A stretch of 64,000 bases of DNA, taken from positions 124,001 to 188,000 of the forward strand of contig NZ_JNYY01000006.1 in the NCBI RefSeq assembly GCF_000716785.1, read 5' to 3'. A program made the position numbers and the translations under genes. The DNA is from Amycolatopsis vancoresmycina. Its GTDB lineage: Bacteria > Actinomycetota > Actinomycetes > Mycobacteriales > Pseudonocardiaceae. The notes beneath the pieces were generated by a model that saw nothing but the letters and a program-made list of their open reading frames with translations, was not told the DNA's origin and did no database searches. Positions 32,115 through 40,741 of this stretch are shown in pieces; position 1 is the stretch's first letter, and each line of letters begins with the position of its first letter.

Positions 32115-32600
32115 GTGAGCTCGGACGCGAGTTTCAGTGACCAGCCGATCGCCGCACCCGCTTCGGGTGACGCAGGGTCGAACTTCCTCTCAGGACTCCT
32201 CAACACCCCCACCGATCCGGAGGGGGCGAAGCGCCTTAACGAAGGCGCCCAAGGGCTCAAGAACCTGGCCTTGAACGGCGGCTTCGCCATCAACCAGGCC
32301 GGGCTCGACAAGTACACGAAGGTCTGCGACGAATTCATCGACGGTTACCGCGGCATCGAATACGAGCTCGAGGTGCTGGCCTGGAAACCGCGGATGGGAT
32401 CGAGCGACTACGCAGACCAAGTAGCCCAGTTCAACGTGAAGGTCGCCGCGGGCGACGAGCAGTCCCTCGTCCCGAACCTGGAACTGCTCATCAAAGGTTT
32501 CCAGCAGGTCAAAGAGGCTTTGGCGATCGCTCGTAAGAACTACCGCGAGACCGAGGACGCCCACGCCCAGACGTTCGCCAAACTGCGCGGGAGCGAGTGA
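32115..32600 (+). CDS. Small helical protein paired with the PPE-like gene (ESX substrate candidate)
   Basis: 161 residues from GTG 32115, preceded by GGAGGGG. No signal peptide and no membrane segment. The sequence is mostly helical, with a central KVCDEFIDGYRGIEYELEVL helix and long C-terminal helix (LELLIKGFQQVKEALAIARK). A PE/WXG100-like partner role is plausible from its position and from the GTGA overlap with the PPE-like gene, but no WxG or YxxxD/E signal stands out clearly. I do not recognise a named family. Confidence 0.6.
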   Translation: MSSDASFSDQPIAAPASGDAGSNFLSGLLNTPTDPEGAKRLNEGAQGLKNLALNGGFAINQAGLDKYTKVCDEFIDGYRGIEYELEVLAWKPRMGSSDYADQVAQFNVKVAAGDEQSLVPNLELLIKGFQQVKEALAIARKNYRETEDAHAQTFAKLRGSE

Positions 32601-34042
32601 CGATGGCCCAGGAGCACGCCGGACATCGGCAGTACGAAGGTGACTTCTACGCCGAGACGCAGCAGAAACTCCAGCAGAACGTCCACCGTTTCGGAGCCGA
32701 GGACCAGGGCGACGCGCGCGAAGGCGTGACGCCGCAAACCCAGAACCAGGCTGCGCAGTACTCGGTCGAGCAGGGCAAGGTTCTCCTGCACAACCAGGCC
32801 ACCCGCGGCGACGCACCCGCCCCGGGGCAGAACTACCCCGCCAGCACCCACGAAGACCTGTACAACATGGTCCACCAGAACATGGACCCGAAGGACCTCG
32901 ACGACCGGGGACGGCTGGCCAACCGGATCGGCAACTGGCTCGCCGACGTCTCCGACGCCGCGAACGATGCCGTCAACTCGAGCGAGATCCAGTGGCAGGG
33001 TTCCGGTGCCGCGCAGGCGCACGGGTTCTTCCAGAACACCGCCAGCTACACCGCCGAAACGGCGAACGCTGCCCAGCTCAGCTCCAACCGCTACTCGCAG
33101 CAAGCGGCCGCTGCTGACCACGCGCAGAAGAACATGCCCGAACCCACCGGGTTCAACCAGCAGGCCGAAATCAACAAGGCCACCCAGCAGTACCAGTCCG
33201 GTGACCTCATCGGCGCAACGCAGACGATGAACAACGTCGCCGCCAAGCAGCAGCAGGCCGATGCCGCTCATCAGCAGGCCGTCCAGGTGCTCCAGAACCT
33301 CGACTCCACCTACCACGAAACCGCCAGCACCCAGCCCACCTACACCCCGCCTCCCCAGCTCGGCCAGGGGGACTCCACCTCCGTCAGCGGCTTCCACGGC
33401 ACCAGCAGCACCAGCTTCACCGGCACCCCCACCATCGGCGGCACCGGACCCGGCCCCGGCGGCACCACCGGCACCTTCGTCCCCGGCGGAACAGGCCCAG
33501 GAGGGACACCGGGAGGACCGGGGCCCCTGCCAGGAACCACCCCGCCACCCACCTACGTCCCCCCAGGCACCACCAGCGGCACCGGGACCTTCAGCGGCAA
33601 CACCAACTTCCGCGCCACCCCCGCCGCGAGCACCTTCGGCCGCGTGACGCCCGACGGGCTCGCCCTGCCCGGGACCACGACCGGCGGCAGCAACACCGCC
33701 GGCGGTGACATCACCCGCGGGAAAGGCGTCGGCCGGGCCGGTACCGGGTTCGCCGGGTCGCGGGTCTCCGGTAGTGCCGGCACCGCACCCAAGGAAGCCG
33801 AGGGCGGGAAGACCGGCGGCAAGACCGGCGGCGAACGGCTCGAACGCGGGGCGACCGCCGCCGCGGCTGCCAAAGGCAAAGGCACCGCTCCCGGTGCCGC
33901 CACCGCCGCCGGGAAAAAGAAAGAAGACGACAAAGAACACAAGAACAAGTACGCCGTCGACGAAGGGGTCTTCGAGCTCAAGGCCGAACGTGGGCCTGAT
34001 GGCGAAAAGGTCGTCAAGCCGACCATCGGGGAGACCACCTAA
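32597..34042 (+). CDS. PPE-like/WXG-domain protein with Gly/Pro/Thr-rich tail
   Basis: 481 residues from GTG 32597, overlapping the previous stop (GTGA); ATG 32603 is an alternative. Residues 85-210 are helical with a W-x-G turn in IQWQGSGAAQAHGFF, as in PPE/WXG100 domains that form the hairpin secreted by ESX systems. Residues 235-400 are low-complexity Gly/Pro/Thr (TGPGPGGTTGTF style) and the C-terminus is Lys/Glu rich, ending KYAVDEGVFELKAERG. Such proteins are typically exported with a small helical partner and chaperoned by EspG, both encoded just upstream. No lipobox or signal peptide. Confidence 0.7.
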   Translation: MTMAQEHAGHRQYEGDFYAETQQKLQQNVHRFGAEDQGDAREGVTPQTQNQAAQYSVEQGKVLLHNQATRGDAPAPGQNYPASTHEDLYNMVHQNMDPKDLDDRGRLANRIGNWLADVSDAANDAVNSSEIQWQGSGAAQAHGFFQNTASYTAETANAAQLSSNRYSQQAAAADHAQKNMPEPTGFNQQAEINKATQQYQSGDLIGATQTMNNVAAKQQQADAAHQQAVQVLQNLDSTYHETASTQPTYTPPPQLGQGDSTSVSGFHGTSSTSFTGTPTIGGTGPGPGGTTGTFVPGGTGPGGTPGGPGPLPGTTPPPTYVPPGTTSGTGTFSGNTNFRATPAASTFGRVTPDGLALPGTTTGGSNTAGGDITRGKGVGRAGTGFAGSRVSGSAGTAPKEAEGGKTGGKTGGERLERGATAAAAAKGKGTAPGAATAAGKKKEDDKEHKNKYAVDEGVFELKAERGPDGEKVVKPTIGETT

Positions 34043-34089
34043 GGGACAGACCCGAGGAGAACCCGGAAAAGCCCGGCTACATTGGTGGC

Positions 34090-34836
34090 ATGCGCTTCTT
34101 CATCGTCGACGCCTTCACCGATCGCGCCTTCGCCGGGAACTCCGCCGGGGTCGTCCTGCTGGACGAGCCCGCCGACGAGACCTGGATGCAGTCCGTCGCC
34201 GCCGAGATGAAGCACGCCGAGACCGCTTTCTTCGTCACCACGACGAAGTCGCTTCGGTGGTTCACCCCCGCCGTCGAGGTTGCCCTCTGTGGGCACGCCA
34301 CCCTCGCCGTCACGCACGTCCTCGGTGGCGAACAGACCTACGCCACCAAGAGCGGGGAACTGCGGGCCAAAGCCGAAAACGGCTGGGTCGAGCTGGACTT
34401 CCCCTCCGACCCACCACAGCCGGCCGATGACGACCTGTCCGGGATCCTGCCCGGCGTCGAGATCGAGTACACCGGCCGTGGCGTCGAAAACCTCTTCGCG
34501 GTCCTGAAAGACGCCGAAACGGTCCGACACCTCGAACCCGACCTCGCCAAGCTCAAGCACACCTGGACCGGACGGCTGCTGGTCACCGCGCAAGGCGACA
34601 AAACAGACTACGTCAGCCGCTTCTTCGCCCCCGGCGTCGGCATCGACGAAGACCCCGTCACCGGCTCCGCGCACTGCATCCTGTCGCCCTACTGGTCCGA
34701 ACGGCTCGATCGGAAAGAACTCACCGGTGAGCAGGCATCCAGCCGCGGCGGGATCGTCCGGACCCGGCAAGACGGCGACCGCGTGCACCTCGCCGGCCAG
34801 GCCGTCACCGTCCTGAGCGGGGAGCTGCACGTCTGA
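34090..34836 (+). CDS. PhzF-family isomerase/epimerase
   Basis: 248 residues of the PhzF/YddE family, with diaminopimelate-epimerase-like pseudo-duplicated halves. The N-terminal signature is DAFTDRAFAGNSAGVVLL, the catalytic Glu is expected in MKHAETAFF (near residue 45), and GHATLAVTHV and DPVTGSAHC carry the substrate-binding His and Gly residues. PhzF itself isomerises an anthranilate derivative in phenazine synthesis, but no other phz genes are here, so it is probably a general epimerase of unknown substrate. It overlaps the YccF gene by one base (TGATG). Confidence 0.9.
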   Translation: MRFFIVDAFTDRAFAGNSAGVVLLDEPADETWMQSVAAEMKHAETAFFVTTTKSLRWFTPAVEVALCGHATLAVTHVLGGEQTYATKSGELRAKAENGWVELDFPSDPPQPADDDLSGILPGVEIEYTGRGVENLFAVLKDAETVRHLEPDLAKLKHTWTGRLLVTAQGDKTDYVSRFFAPGVGIDEDPVTGSAHCILSPYWSERLDRKELTGEQASSRGGIVRTRQDGDRVHLAGQAVTVLSGELHV

Positions 34837-35210
34837 TGCGCACCCTGCTGAACATCATCTGGCTCGTCCTGTGCGGCTTCTGGATGGCCGTCGGCTACCT
34901 CTTCGCCGGCGTCATCTGCTGCCTGCTGATCGTCACCATCCCGTTCGGGCTGGCGTCGTTCCGGATCGCGCAGTACGCGTTCTGGCCGTTCGGGCGCACC
35001 GTCGTCGACCGGCGGGACGCGGGCGTCGCCTCCTGCCTCGGCAACGTCGTCTGGTTCGTCTTCGCCGGGTGGTGGCTCGCCCTCGGGCACGTCGTCACCG
35101 GCGTCCTGCTGTGCCTGACCGTCGTCGGCATCCCGCTCGGCGTGGCCAACTTCAAGATGATCCCCGTGTCGCTGGTGCCGCTCGGCAAGGAGATCGTCGA
35201 GATCGCCTAG
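34836..35210 (+). CDS. YccF-domain inner membrane protein
   Basis: 124 residues with four hydrophobic segments arranged as two repeats, each ending with a conserved Ile-Pro-(F/L)-G turn (TIPFGLASFRIA and GIPLGVANFKM). This is the duplicated YccF domain. Function is unknown; in E. coli YccF neighbours a putative transporter. It is translationally coupled to PhzF (TGATG), and its TAG overlaps the stop of the convergent phosphatase in a shared ctag. Confidence 0.88.
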   Translation: MRTLLNIIWLVLCGFWMAVGYLFAGVICCLLIVTIPFGLASFRIAQYAFWPFGRTVVDRRDAGVASCLGNVVWFVFAGWWLALGHVVTGVLLCLTVVGIPLGVANFKMIPVSLVPLGKEIVEIA

Positions 35211-36007
35211 GACTCCGGCTCGTAGGGCAGCTCGACGACCAGGCACGGCCCGCCCACGAACAACCCGCCGTCGACACCCAGTGCCTTGCCGCCCGCGTAG
35301 AGGAACGGGCCCTCGATCTGCGTCGGGTGGATCCCCAGCTGGTCGGCGATGACGCTGTGCCCGTGCACGATCCGCGACCCGCCGAGCTCGTCCATCAGCT
35401 TCTGCGCGTTTTCCTCGCCGTCCGGGCCGCGGAAGGCGTACCGCGTCGTCATCCGGCGCCACACGTCCCACCACGCCTCGATGTCGCTGCCCTCGAGGAT
35501 CTCGCGAGCCGCCTCGTTGATCTCGTCGACCGACGAGCCCCAGTCGAGGTACTCCAGCGTGTCCGAGTGCAGCAGCAGGTGGTCGGCGGCGACGGCGGCC
35601 AGCGGGCGCGCGGTCAGCCACTCGATGTGCTCCGGGGTCAGGCGGTCCTGGTCCGACAGCAGGCCGCCGTTGATCTCCCAGCTGCGGGCGAAGCTGCGCG
35701 GGCCGAAGTCGGACGGCACCGGCTCGTCGCCGAAGTGGTACATCCCCAGCGCGAGGATCTCGTGGTTGCCCAGCAGCGTCTGTACCTGGCCGCCGGCCTC
35801 GGCCGCCTGCCCTTCCAGGCGCATGACCAGGTCGATCGCGCCGACGCCGTCCGGGCCGCGGTCGACGAAGTCGCCCAGGAACCACAGCTGGTCCTCACCG
35901 CCGGACCAGTTGTCCTCCTCGTCGACCAGGCCTTCGGATCTCAGCGCGTCGGCGAGTTCGTCACGGTGCCCGTGGACGTCGCCGACCACGTACGTCGACT
36001 TGCTCAT
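35207..36007 (-). CDS. PPP-type metallophosphatase (diadenosine tetraphosphatase/protein phosphatase-like)
   Basis: 266 residues. Motifs of the calcineurin-like PPP family are in order: GDVHGH (about 9-14), GDFVDRGPDGVG (about 45-56), LLGNHEI (about 78-84), and two later His in LLLHSDT and IVHGHSVIA. These bind the dinuclear metal centre. Candidates are Ser/Thr phosphoprotein phosphatase or ApaH-like Ap4A hydrolase; the sequence alone does not settle it. Located between YccF (convergent, overlapping stops) and the HAD-IIA gene upstream in the same direction, 37 nt away, so the two may be co-transcribed. Confidence 0.85.
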   Translation of the reverse strand: MSKSTYVVGDVHGHRDELADALRSEGLVDEEDNWSGGEDQLWFLGDFVDRGPDGVGAIDLVMRLEGQAAEAGGQVQTLLGNHEILALGMYHFGDEPVPSDFGPRSFARSWEINGGLLSDQDRLTPEHIEWLTARPLAAVAADHLLLHSDTLEYLDWGSSVDEINEAAREILEGSDIEAWWDVWRRMTTRYAFRGPDGEENAQKLMDELGGSRIVHGHSVIADQLGIHPTQIEGPFLYAGGKALGVDGGLFVGGPCLVVELPYEPES

Positions 36008-36044
36008 CCGGTGACGATAAGCCCTGCTTCCGCCCGGCCCGCGC

Positions 36045-36839
36045 TCAGCCTTCGCCGAACGGGTCCAGGGTCCGCCCGATCAGGTCAGCGATCGAGTCGA
36101 TCACCAGTGTGGGCCGGTACGGATAGCGTTCGGCCGACTCCCGGGTGGAGATGCCGGTGAGCACCAGGATGGTCTGCAGCCCGGCCTCGATGCCCGAGTG
36201 CACGTCGGTGTCCATCCGGTCGCCGATCATCAGCGTCGACTCCGAGTGCGCGCCGATCCGGCGCAGCGCCGAGCGCATCATCAGCGGGTTCGGCTTGCCG
36301 ACGTAGTACGGCGACCGGCCGGTGGCCCGCTCGATCAGGGCCGCGACGGACCCGGTGGCGGGCATCGAGCCCTCCAGGCTGGGGCCGGTCGCGTCGGGGT
36401 TCGTCGCGATGAACTTCGCGCCGCCCTCGATCAGCCGGATCGCGCGCGTGATCGCGCTGAAGCTGTACGTGCGCGTCTCGCCCAGCACGACGTAGTCGGG
36501 GTCGCGCTCGGTCAGCACGTAGCCGACCTCGTGCAGCGCCGTCGTCAGGCCCGCTTCGCCGATGACGTACGCCGAGCCGTTCGGCCGCTGCGACGAGAGG
36601 AACTTCGCGGTCGCCAGCGCCGAGGTCCAGATCGACTCCTCGGGGATGTCGAGGCCGGTGCGCTCCAGGCGGGCCCGCAGGTCGCGCGGGGTGTAGATCG
36701 AGTTGTTCGTCAGCACCAGGAAGTCGATGCCGTTCGCCTTCAGCTCGGCGAGGAACTCGTCGGCCCCCGGGACGAGGTGCTCCTCCTTCACCAGGACGCC
36801 GTCCATGTCGGAGAGGTACGTCCACCGGCGTTCGCTCAT
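36045..36839 (-). CDS. HAD-IIA (NagD-like) phosphatase
   Basis: 264 residues from ATG 36839. HAD motifs: SDMDGVLVKEE (nucleophile Asp near 11), FLVLTNNS (motif II), VGKPNPLMM (Lys, motif III) and MIGDRMDTDV (motif IV), with a C2-type alpha/beta cap in between as in NagD, phosphoglycolate and p-nitrophenyl phosphatases. Cytosolic; substrate unknown. It probably shares a transcript with the PPP phosphatase. Confidence 0.87.
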   Translation of the reverse strand: MSERRWTYLSDMDGVLVKEEHLVPGADEFLAELKANGIDFLVLTNNSIYTPRDLRARLERTGLDIPEESIWTSALATAKFLSSQRPNGSAYVIGEAGLTTALHEVGYVLTERDPDYVVLGETRTYSFSAITRAIRLIEGGAKFIATNPDATGPSLEGSMPATGSVAALIERATGRSPYYVGKPNPLMMRSALRRIGAHSESTLMIGDRMDTDVHSGIEAGLQTILVLTGISTRESAERYPYRPTLVIDSIADLIGRTLDPFGEG

Positions 36840-37029
36840 GGTGCGGAACCTATCACGCACGCGGGACACCTGCGGGCCACGCCGAAAACGGGTACCGTTG
36901 GAATTGCCGGTAGCGCGCGGGGAGTCGCGTTGCCGGTCACCGAGGGGGTTCGGGGGAATACTTTTCGACGTCGACGGCGTGCGCGCCGCCGCGCAATTCT
37001 TCCTGCCCCCGCACCGAAGGGGGAAACAA

Positions 37030-38826
37030 ATGACCGAAATCATCGAGCGCCCGGCGGCCGCCGGGCCGATCACCGCGCCGAACTGGGGGCTCACCAAGTT
37101 CCTCGACCCGCTGCGCATTCCGCCGGTGCTCCGGCCCCGCGGCCGGGACACGATCACCATTCCGATGGTGGCGCAGCGGCAGAAGCTCCACTCGGAATTG
37201 CCCGAAAGTACGCTGTGGACGTACGCCGGGCATTTCCCGGGTCCGACGATCGAAGTGCGCAGCGGCAAGCAGCTGCGGATTTCGTGGTCGAACGAAATCG
37301 ACGGCGAGTTCCCGCTGGTGGCCGTTCAGGGGCCGATCACCGACGGGCCCACGAGCCGGCCGGGCCGCGACCTGGACCGGCCGGGCTACTCGATCATCGA
37401 AGGCGTTGCCGACCTGCCGTCGTGGACGGTCGTCCACCTCCACGGCGCCCGCACCAACGCCGGCAACGACGGCTGGGCGCACAACGCGGGCCTGAAGGGG
37501 ACGTCGCAGCTGGCCGAGTACCAGAACCAGCAGCAGGCGATGCCGCTCTGGTACCACGACCACGCCATGGCGATCACCCGCTTCAACGTCCACACGGGTC
37601 TGGCGGGCCTGTACCTGGTCCGCGACGACGAGGAGGACGCGCTCCGCCTGCCGCACGGCGACCACGAGATCCCGCTGATCATCACCGACCGGAACCTCGA
37701 CACCGACCCGGCGACCCAGGAACTCACCGGGCAGCTGCTGTTCAAGGTCCCGGCCCTGCCGAACGGCACGCTGATCCCGTTCTCCGGACCGTTCAACCTG
37801 GTCAACGGCGTGATCTGGCCGCACCTCGACGTCGATGCCCGGTGGTACCGCTTCCGGCTGCTCAACGCGGCGAACTCACGGTTCTACACGCTCAACCTGG
37901 TCGACGAGAACAACGTGCCGGTCAACGACGCCGTCCGCCTGATCGGCACCGACGGCGGCCTGCTGCCCGCGCCCGCCGAGCTGCCGCAGGGCGGCCTGAC
38001 CGTCGCCCCGGCCGAGCGGTTCGACGTGCTGATCGACTTCAGCCGCTTCAAGGGCCGGAAGCTGAAGCTGCGCAACGCCGACCCGCAGCTGGGCGCCGTC
38101 GAGCCGGACCTCATGGAGTTCCGGGTGGACGGCCGCGCGAAGCACGACCCGTTCACGCTCCCGGCGAAGCTGTCGACGTCGTACGTCCGCCTGCAGCACG
38201 GCACGACGCTGCCGGAGGACCACGACCACGTCTGGGTCGCGCTGCTGCTCAACGCCGAGGGCCACCCGGAGATGTGGGACCTCCAGGAGGTCGAGGCGGA
38301 CCCGGGCGGCCCGGGGATCGTCCAGCTCCAGGACCCGAACGGCGGGCTGAAGACGTTCCGGCTGAACGGGCGGCTCTTCGACGACACCACCGGGATCTTC
38401 ATCGACCACGACCGGTGGGCGGTGTGGAACCTGGTGCACGTGGCCAATGGCGGCCCCGCGCACCCGATCCACATCCACCTGACGGAGTTCCAGGCGCTGT
38501 TCCGGCGCAGCTTCACCACGACGTTCGACCAGGCCACCGAGCGGACGACGACGCCGATCGCCGGCTTCACCGACATCCCGCTGGAGAAGTACGAGGAGGG
38601 CTGGAAGGACACGATCATCGTGCGGCCCGGCCAGTGGGTGAGCGTCGCCGGCCAGTTCGGCGGTGGCACCGGCGAGTTCATGTTCCACTGCCACATCCTC
38701 GACCACGAGGACGAGGGCATGATGCGGCCGTTCGTCGTGCACCCGCCCGAGGTGGCGAAGTTCCACGTCCACCCGGGCGGCGGCCACCACCACGACGCCG
38801 CCCGATCCGCCGGTCGTGAGTGGTAA
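37030..38826 (+). CDS. Cytosolic multicopper oxidase (CotA/phenoxazinone synthase-like)
   Basis: 598 residues from ATG 37030. Copper motifs are complete: HLHGART, WYHDHAM, HPIHIHLTEF, and HCHILDHEDEGMM with the type 1 His-Cys-His and axial Met. The three-cupredoxin length and PEST-like N-terminus resemble CotA laccase, bilirubin oxidase and phenoxazinone synthase. No Tat or Sec signal peptide is present, so it should act in the cytoplasm. The C-terminus has a His-rich tail (FHVHPGGGHHHDA) and its last residues REW plus the TAA stop are encoded within the 44-nt palindrome. Substrate is unknown; metal or phenol oxidation is likely. Confidence 0.88.
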   Translation: MTEIIERPAAAGPITAPNWGLTKFLDPLRIPPVLRPRGRDTITIPMVAQRQKLHSELPESTLWTYAGHFPGPTIEVRSGKQLRISWSNEIDGEFPLVAVQGPITDGPTSRPGRDLDRPGYSIIEGVADLPSWTVVHLHGARTNAGNDGWAHNAGLKGTSQLAEYQNQQQAMPLWYHDHAMAITRFNVHTGLAGLYLVRDDEEDALRLPHGDHEIPLIITDRNLDTDPATQELTGQLLFKVPALPNGTLIPFSGPFNLVNGVIWPHLDVDARWYRFRLLNAANSRFYTLNLVDENNVPVNDAVRLIGTDGGLLPAPAELPQGGLTVAPAERFDVLIDFSRFKGRKLKLRNADPQLGAVEPDLMEFRVDGRAKHDPFTLPAKLSTSYVRLQHGTTLPEDHDHVWVALLLNAEGHPEMWDLQEVEADPGGPGIVQLQDPNGGLKTFRLNGRLFDDTTGIFIDHDRWAVWNLVHVANGGPAHPIHIHLTEFQALFRRSFTTTFDQATERTTTPIAGFTDIPLEKYEEGWKDTIIVRPGQWVSVAGQFGGGTGEFMFHCHILDHEDEGMMRPFVVHPPEVAKFHVHPGGGHHHDAARSAGREW

Positions 38827-38857
38827 GGCGAGTTCTAACTCGCCTTACCACTCACGA
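38814..38857. repeat. 44-nt palindrome, copy A, spanning both convergent stop codons
   Basis: Arms 38814-38834 and 38837-38857 are perfect 21-bp reverse complements (starting TCGTGAGTGGTAAGGC) with loop ct. The TAA of the multicopper oxidase and the TGA of modC both lie inside it. The same element recurs at 63150-63193 in inverted orientation. It is probably a two-way terminator and a dispersed repeat family. Confidence 0.85.
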
Positions 38858-39919
38858 GGCCGCGGCAGGGTGGATGGCCACGGTTGCGGCCTTCACCGAC
38901 AGCGTTACCGCCGAGCCGGGCTCCAGCGCGAGCTCGGCGACGGCGGCCGGGGTGAGGTCGGCGGTCAGGCCGTGGGCCCAGCCGTCGCCCTCGGCCCGGA
39001 CGCGGATCACCGGCCCGTGCGGTTCCAGGGCCGCGACGACGGCGTCGGCGGTGTTGCGCGGGCTGCCGCGGTGCTCGCCGTCGTGCGGGTAGACGGCGAC
39101 GGCGTTCGGGGGGAACACCGCCACCGCGGGTTCGCCCGGAACGACGTCGTCCGCCGGGAGGCCGCTGACCACCTCGCCGGACGCCGTCCGCAGGCCTTCC
39201 GGGACCGCCGTGCCGGCGACGAGGTTGAGCCCGGCGATCCGCGCGGTGAACGCCGTCCGCGGTGCCGAAAGCACCTCACGGGTGGGGCCGCGTTCGACGA
39301 TGCGGCCGTCGTTCATCACCGCGACGTGGTCAGCGAGTGCGAGCGCGTCCAGCGGGTCGTGCGTGACGAGCACGGTCGTCGGCCCGGTCTTCAGCACCCG
39401 CCGCAGCAGGCCGCGGATCGCCGGCGCCGCGTCGACGTCCAAGGCGGCGAACGGCTCGTCGAGCAGCAGCAGGTCCGGTTCGGCGGCCAGCGCCCTGGCG
39501 ATCGCGACGCGCTGGGCCTGCCCACCCGACAGCTGGCCCGGCCGCCGTCCGGCCAGCGGGACGGCGTCCACCTCGGCCAGCCAGTAGAAGGCGCGCTCCC
39601 GGGCGGCGCGGCGGCCGGCGCCGGTCGAGCGCGGCGCGAAGGCGACGTTGTCCGCCGCCGAGAGGTGCGGGAAGAGCAGCGCGTCCTGGGAGAGCAGCCC
39701 GATCCCGCGGCGGTGCGGCGGCACGCCGGCCAGCGCGCGGCCGGACACCGTGATCTCCGCCGACGCCGGCGTGATCAGCCCGGCGAGGCAGCCGAGCACC
39801 GTCGACTTGCCCGAGCCGTTCGGGCCGAGCAGCGCGAGCACGTGCCCGGACGGCACGTCGAGGTCGACGTCCAGGTCGAACGAGCCGCGGACGGCGGTGA
39901 TCCGGGCGGTCAGGCTCAC
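38852..39919 (-). CDS. modC: Molybdate ABC transporter ATPase
   Basis: 355 residues from GTG 39919. ABC motifs: Walker A GPNGSGKS, Q-loop LLSQDALLFPHL, signature LSGGQAQRV, Walker B LLLLDEPFAALD and H-loop VLVTHD. A C-terminal region of about 130 residues has the TOBE-type molybdate-binding fold expected in ModC (KAATVAIHP end). It powers molybdate import with ModB and ModA. Its GTG start overlaps the modB stop (GTGA). It ends in AAAS plus TGA inside palindrome copy A. Confidence 0.93.
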   Translation of the reverse strand: MSLTARITAVRGSFDLDVDLDVPSGHVLALLGPNGSGKSTVLGCLAGLITPASAEITVSGRALAGVPPHRRGIGLLSQDALLFPHLSAADNVAFAPRSTGAGRRAARERAFYWLAEVDAVPLAGRRPGQLSGGQAQRVAIARALAAEPDLLLLDEPFAALDVDAAPAIRGLLRRVLKTGPTTVLVTHDPLDALALADHVAVMNDGRIVERGPTREVLSAPRTAFTARIAGLNLVAGTAVPEGLRTASGEVVSGLPADDVVPGEPAVAVFPPNAVAVYPHDGEHRGSPRNTADAVVAALEPHGPVIRVRAEGDGWAHGLTADLTPAAVAELALEPGSAVTLSVKAATVAIHPAAAS

Positions 39920-40683
39920 CGAAGGCCGCCTTCCCACGAGCGCGGCCGCGCCACGGCGATCACGACGACCGCCACGACGATGAGCAGCAGGGACAGCGCG
40001 ACGGCGCTGTCGATGTCCACCTCGGCCTGCGTGTAGACCTCGAGCGGCAGGGTGCGGGTGACGTCTTCGAGGCTGCCGGCGAAGGTGATCGTCGCGCCGA
40101 ATTCGCCCAGCGCGCGGGCGAAGCTGAGCACGACACCGGAGCCCAGCGCGGGCAGCAGGAGCGGGAGCGTGACCCGGCGGAAGACGGTCCACGGGCGCGC
40201 GCCGAGCGTCGCGGCGACCTGTTCGTACCGGTCGCCGGACCCGCGCAGCGCGCCTTCGAGGCTGACGACGAGGAACGGCATCGCGACGAACGTCTGCGCG
40301 ATGACGACGGCGGTCGTGGTGAACGGGACGGACTCCCCGGTCAGCGTGGTGATCAGCATGCCGAGGAAGCCCTTGCGGCCGAGCAGGTAGAGCAGCGCGA
40401 GCCCGCCGACGACCGGCGGGAGCACCAGCGGCAGCAGCACGACCGAGCGCAGCAGCCGGACGCCCCGGAACCGGGCCCTGGCGAGCACGACGGCCAGCGG
40501 CACGCCGAGCAGCACGCAGGCCAGGGTGGACAACGCGGCCGTGAGGAGCGACAGCCGCAGCGCGTGCCACGACGACGGCGTGACGATCAGCGACGGCAGC
40601 CGCGTCAGGTTCGAACGCACCAGCAGGCCGACGACCGGCAGCACGACGAGGGCCAGCGCAAGCGTGGCCGGGACGGCGAGCAC
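39916..40683 (-). CDS. modB: Molybdate ABC transporter permease
   Basis: 255 residues with six or so membrane helices. The permease EAA-type loop is LEGALRGSGDRYEQVAATLGARPWTVFRRVTLPLL, within which EQVAATLGA-x-W-x-x-F-x-x-x-x-LP is the ModB/CysW consensus. The FARALGEFGATITFAG segment is characteristic of ModB. GTG 40683 is the first available start; 58 nt separate it from modA. Works in the cytoplasmic membrane with ModC. Confidence 0.92.
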   Translation of the reverse strand: MLAVPATLALALVVLPVVGLLVRSNLTRLPSLIVTPSSWHALRLSLLTAALSTLACVLLGVPLAVVLARARFRGVRLLRSVVLLPLVLPPVVGGLALLYLLGRKGFLGMLITTLTGESVPFTTTAVVIAQTFVAMPFLVVSLEGALRGSGDRYEQVAATLGARPWTVFRRVTLPLLLPALGSGVVLSFARALGEFGATITFAGSLEDVTRTLPLEVYTQAEVDIDSAVALSLLLIVVAVVVIAVARPRSWEGGLR

Positions 40684-40741
40684 CCACGGAACGCGCGAAC
40701 GGCCGGCCGGGACGGATCCCGGCCGGCCGTCGGCGGACCGC

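Noticed and set aside
34090..34836. Phenazine biosynthetic cluster suggested by PhzF
   Set aside because: No other phz genes occur nearby; PhzF-family proteins are widespread stand-alone epimerases.
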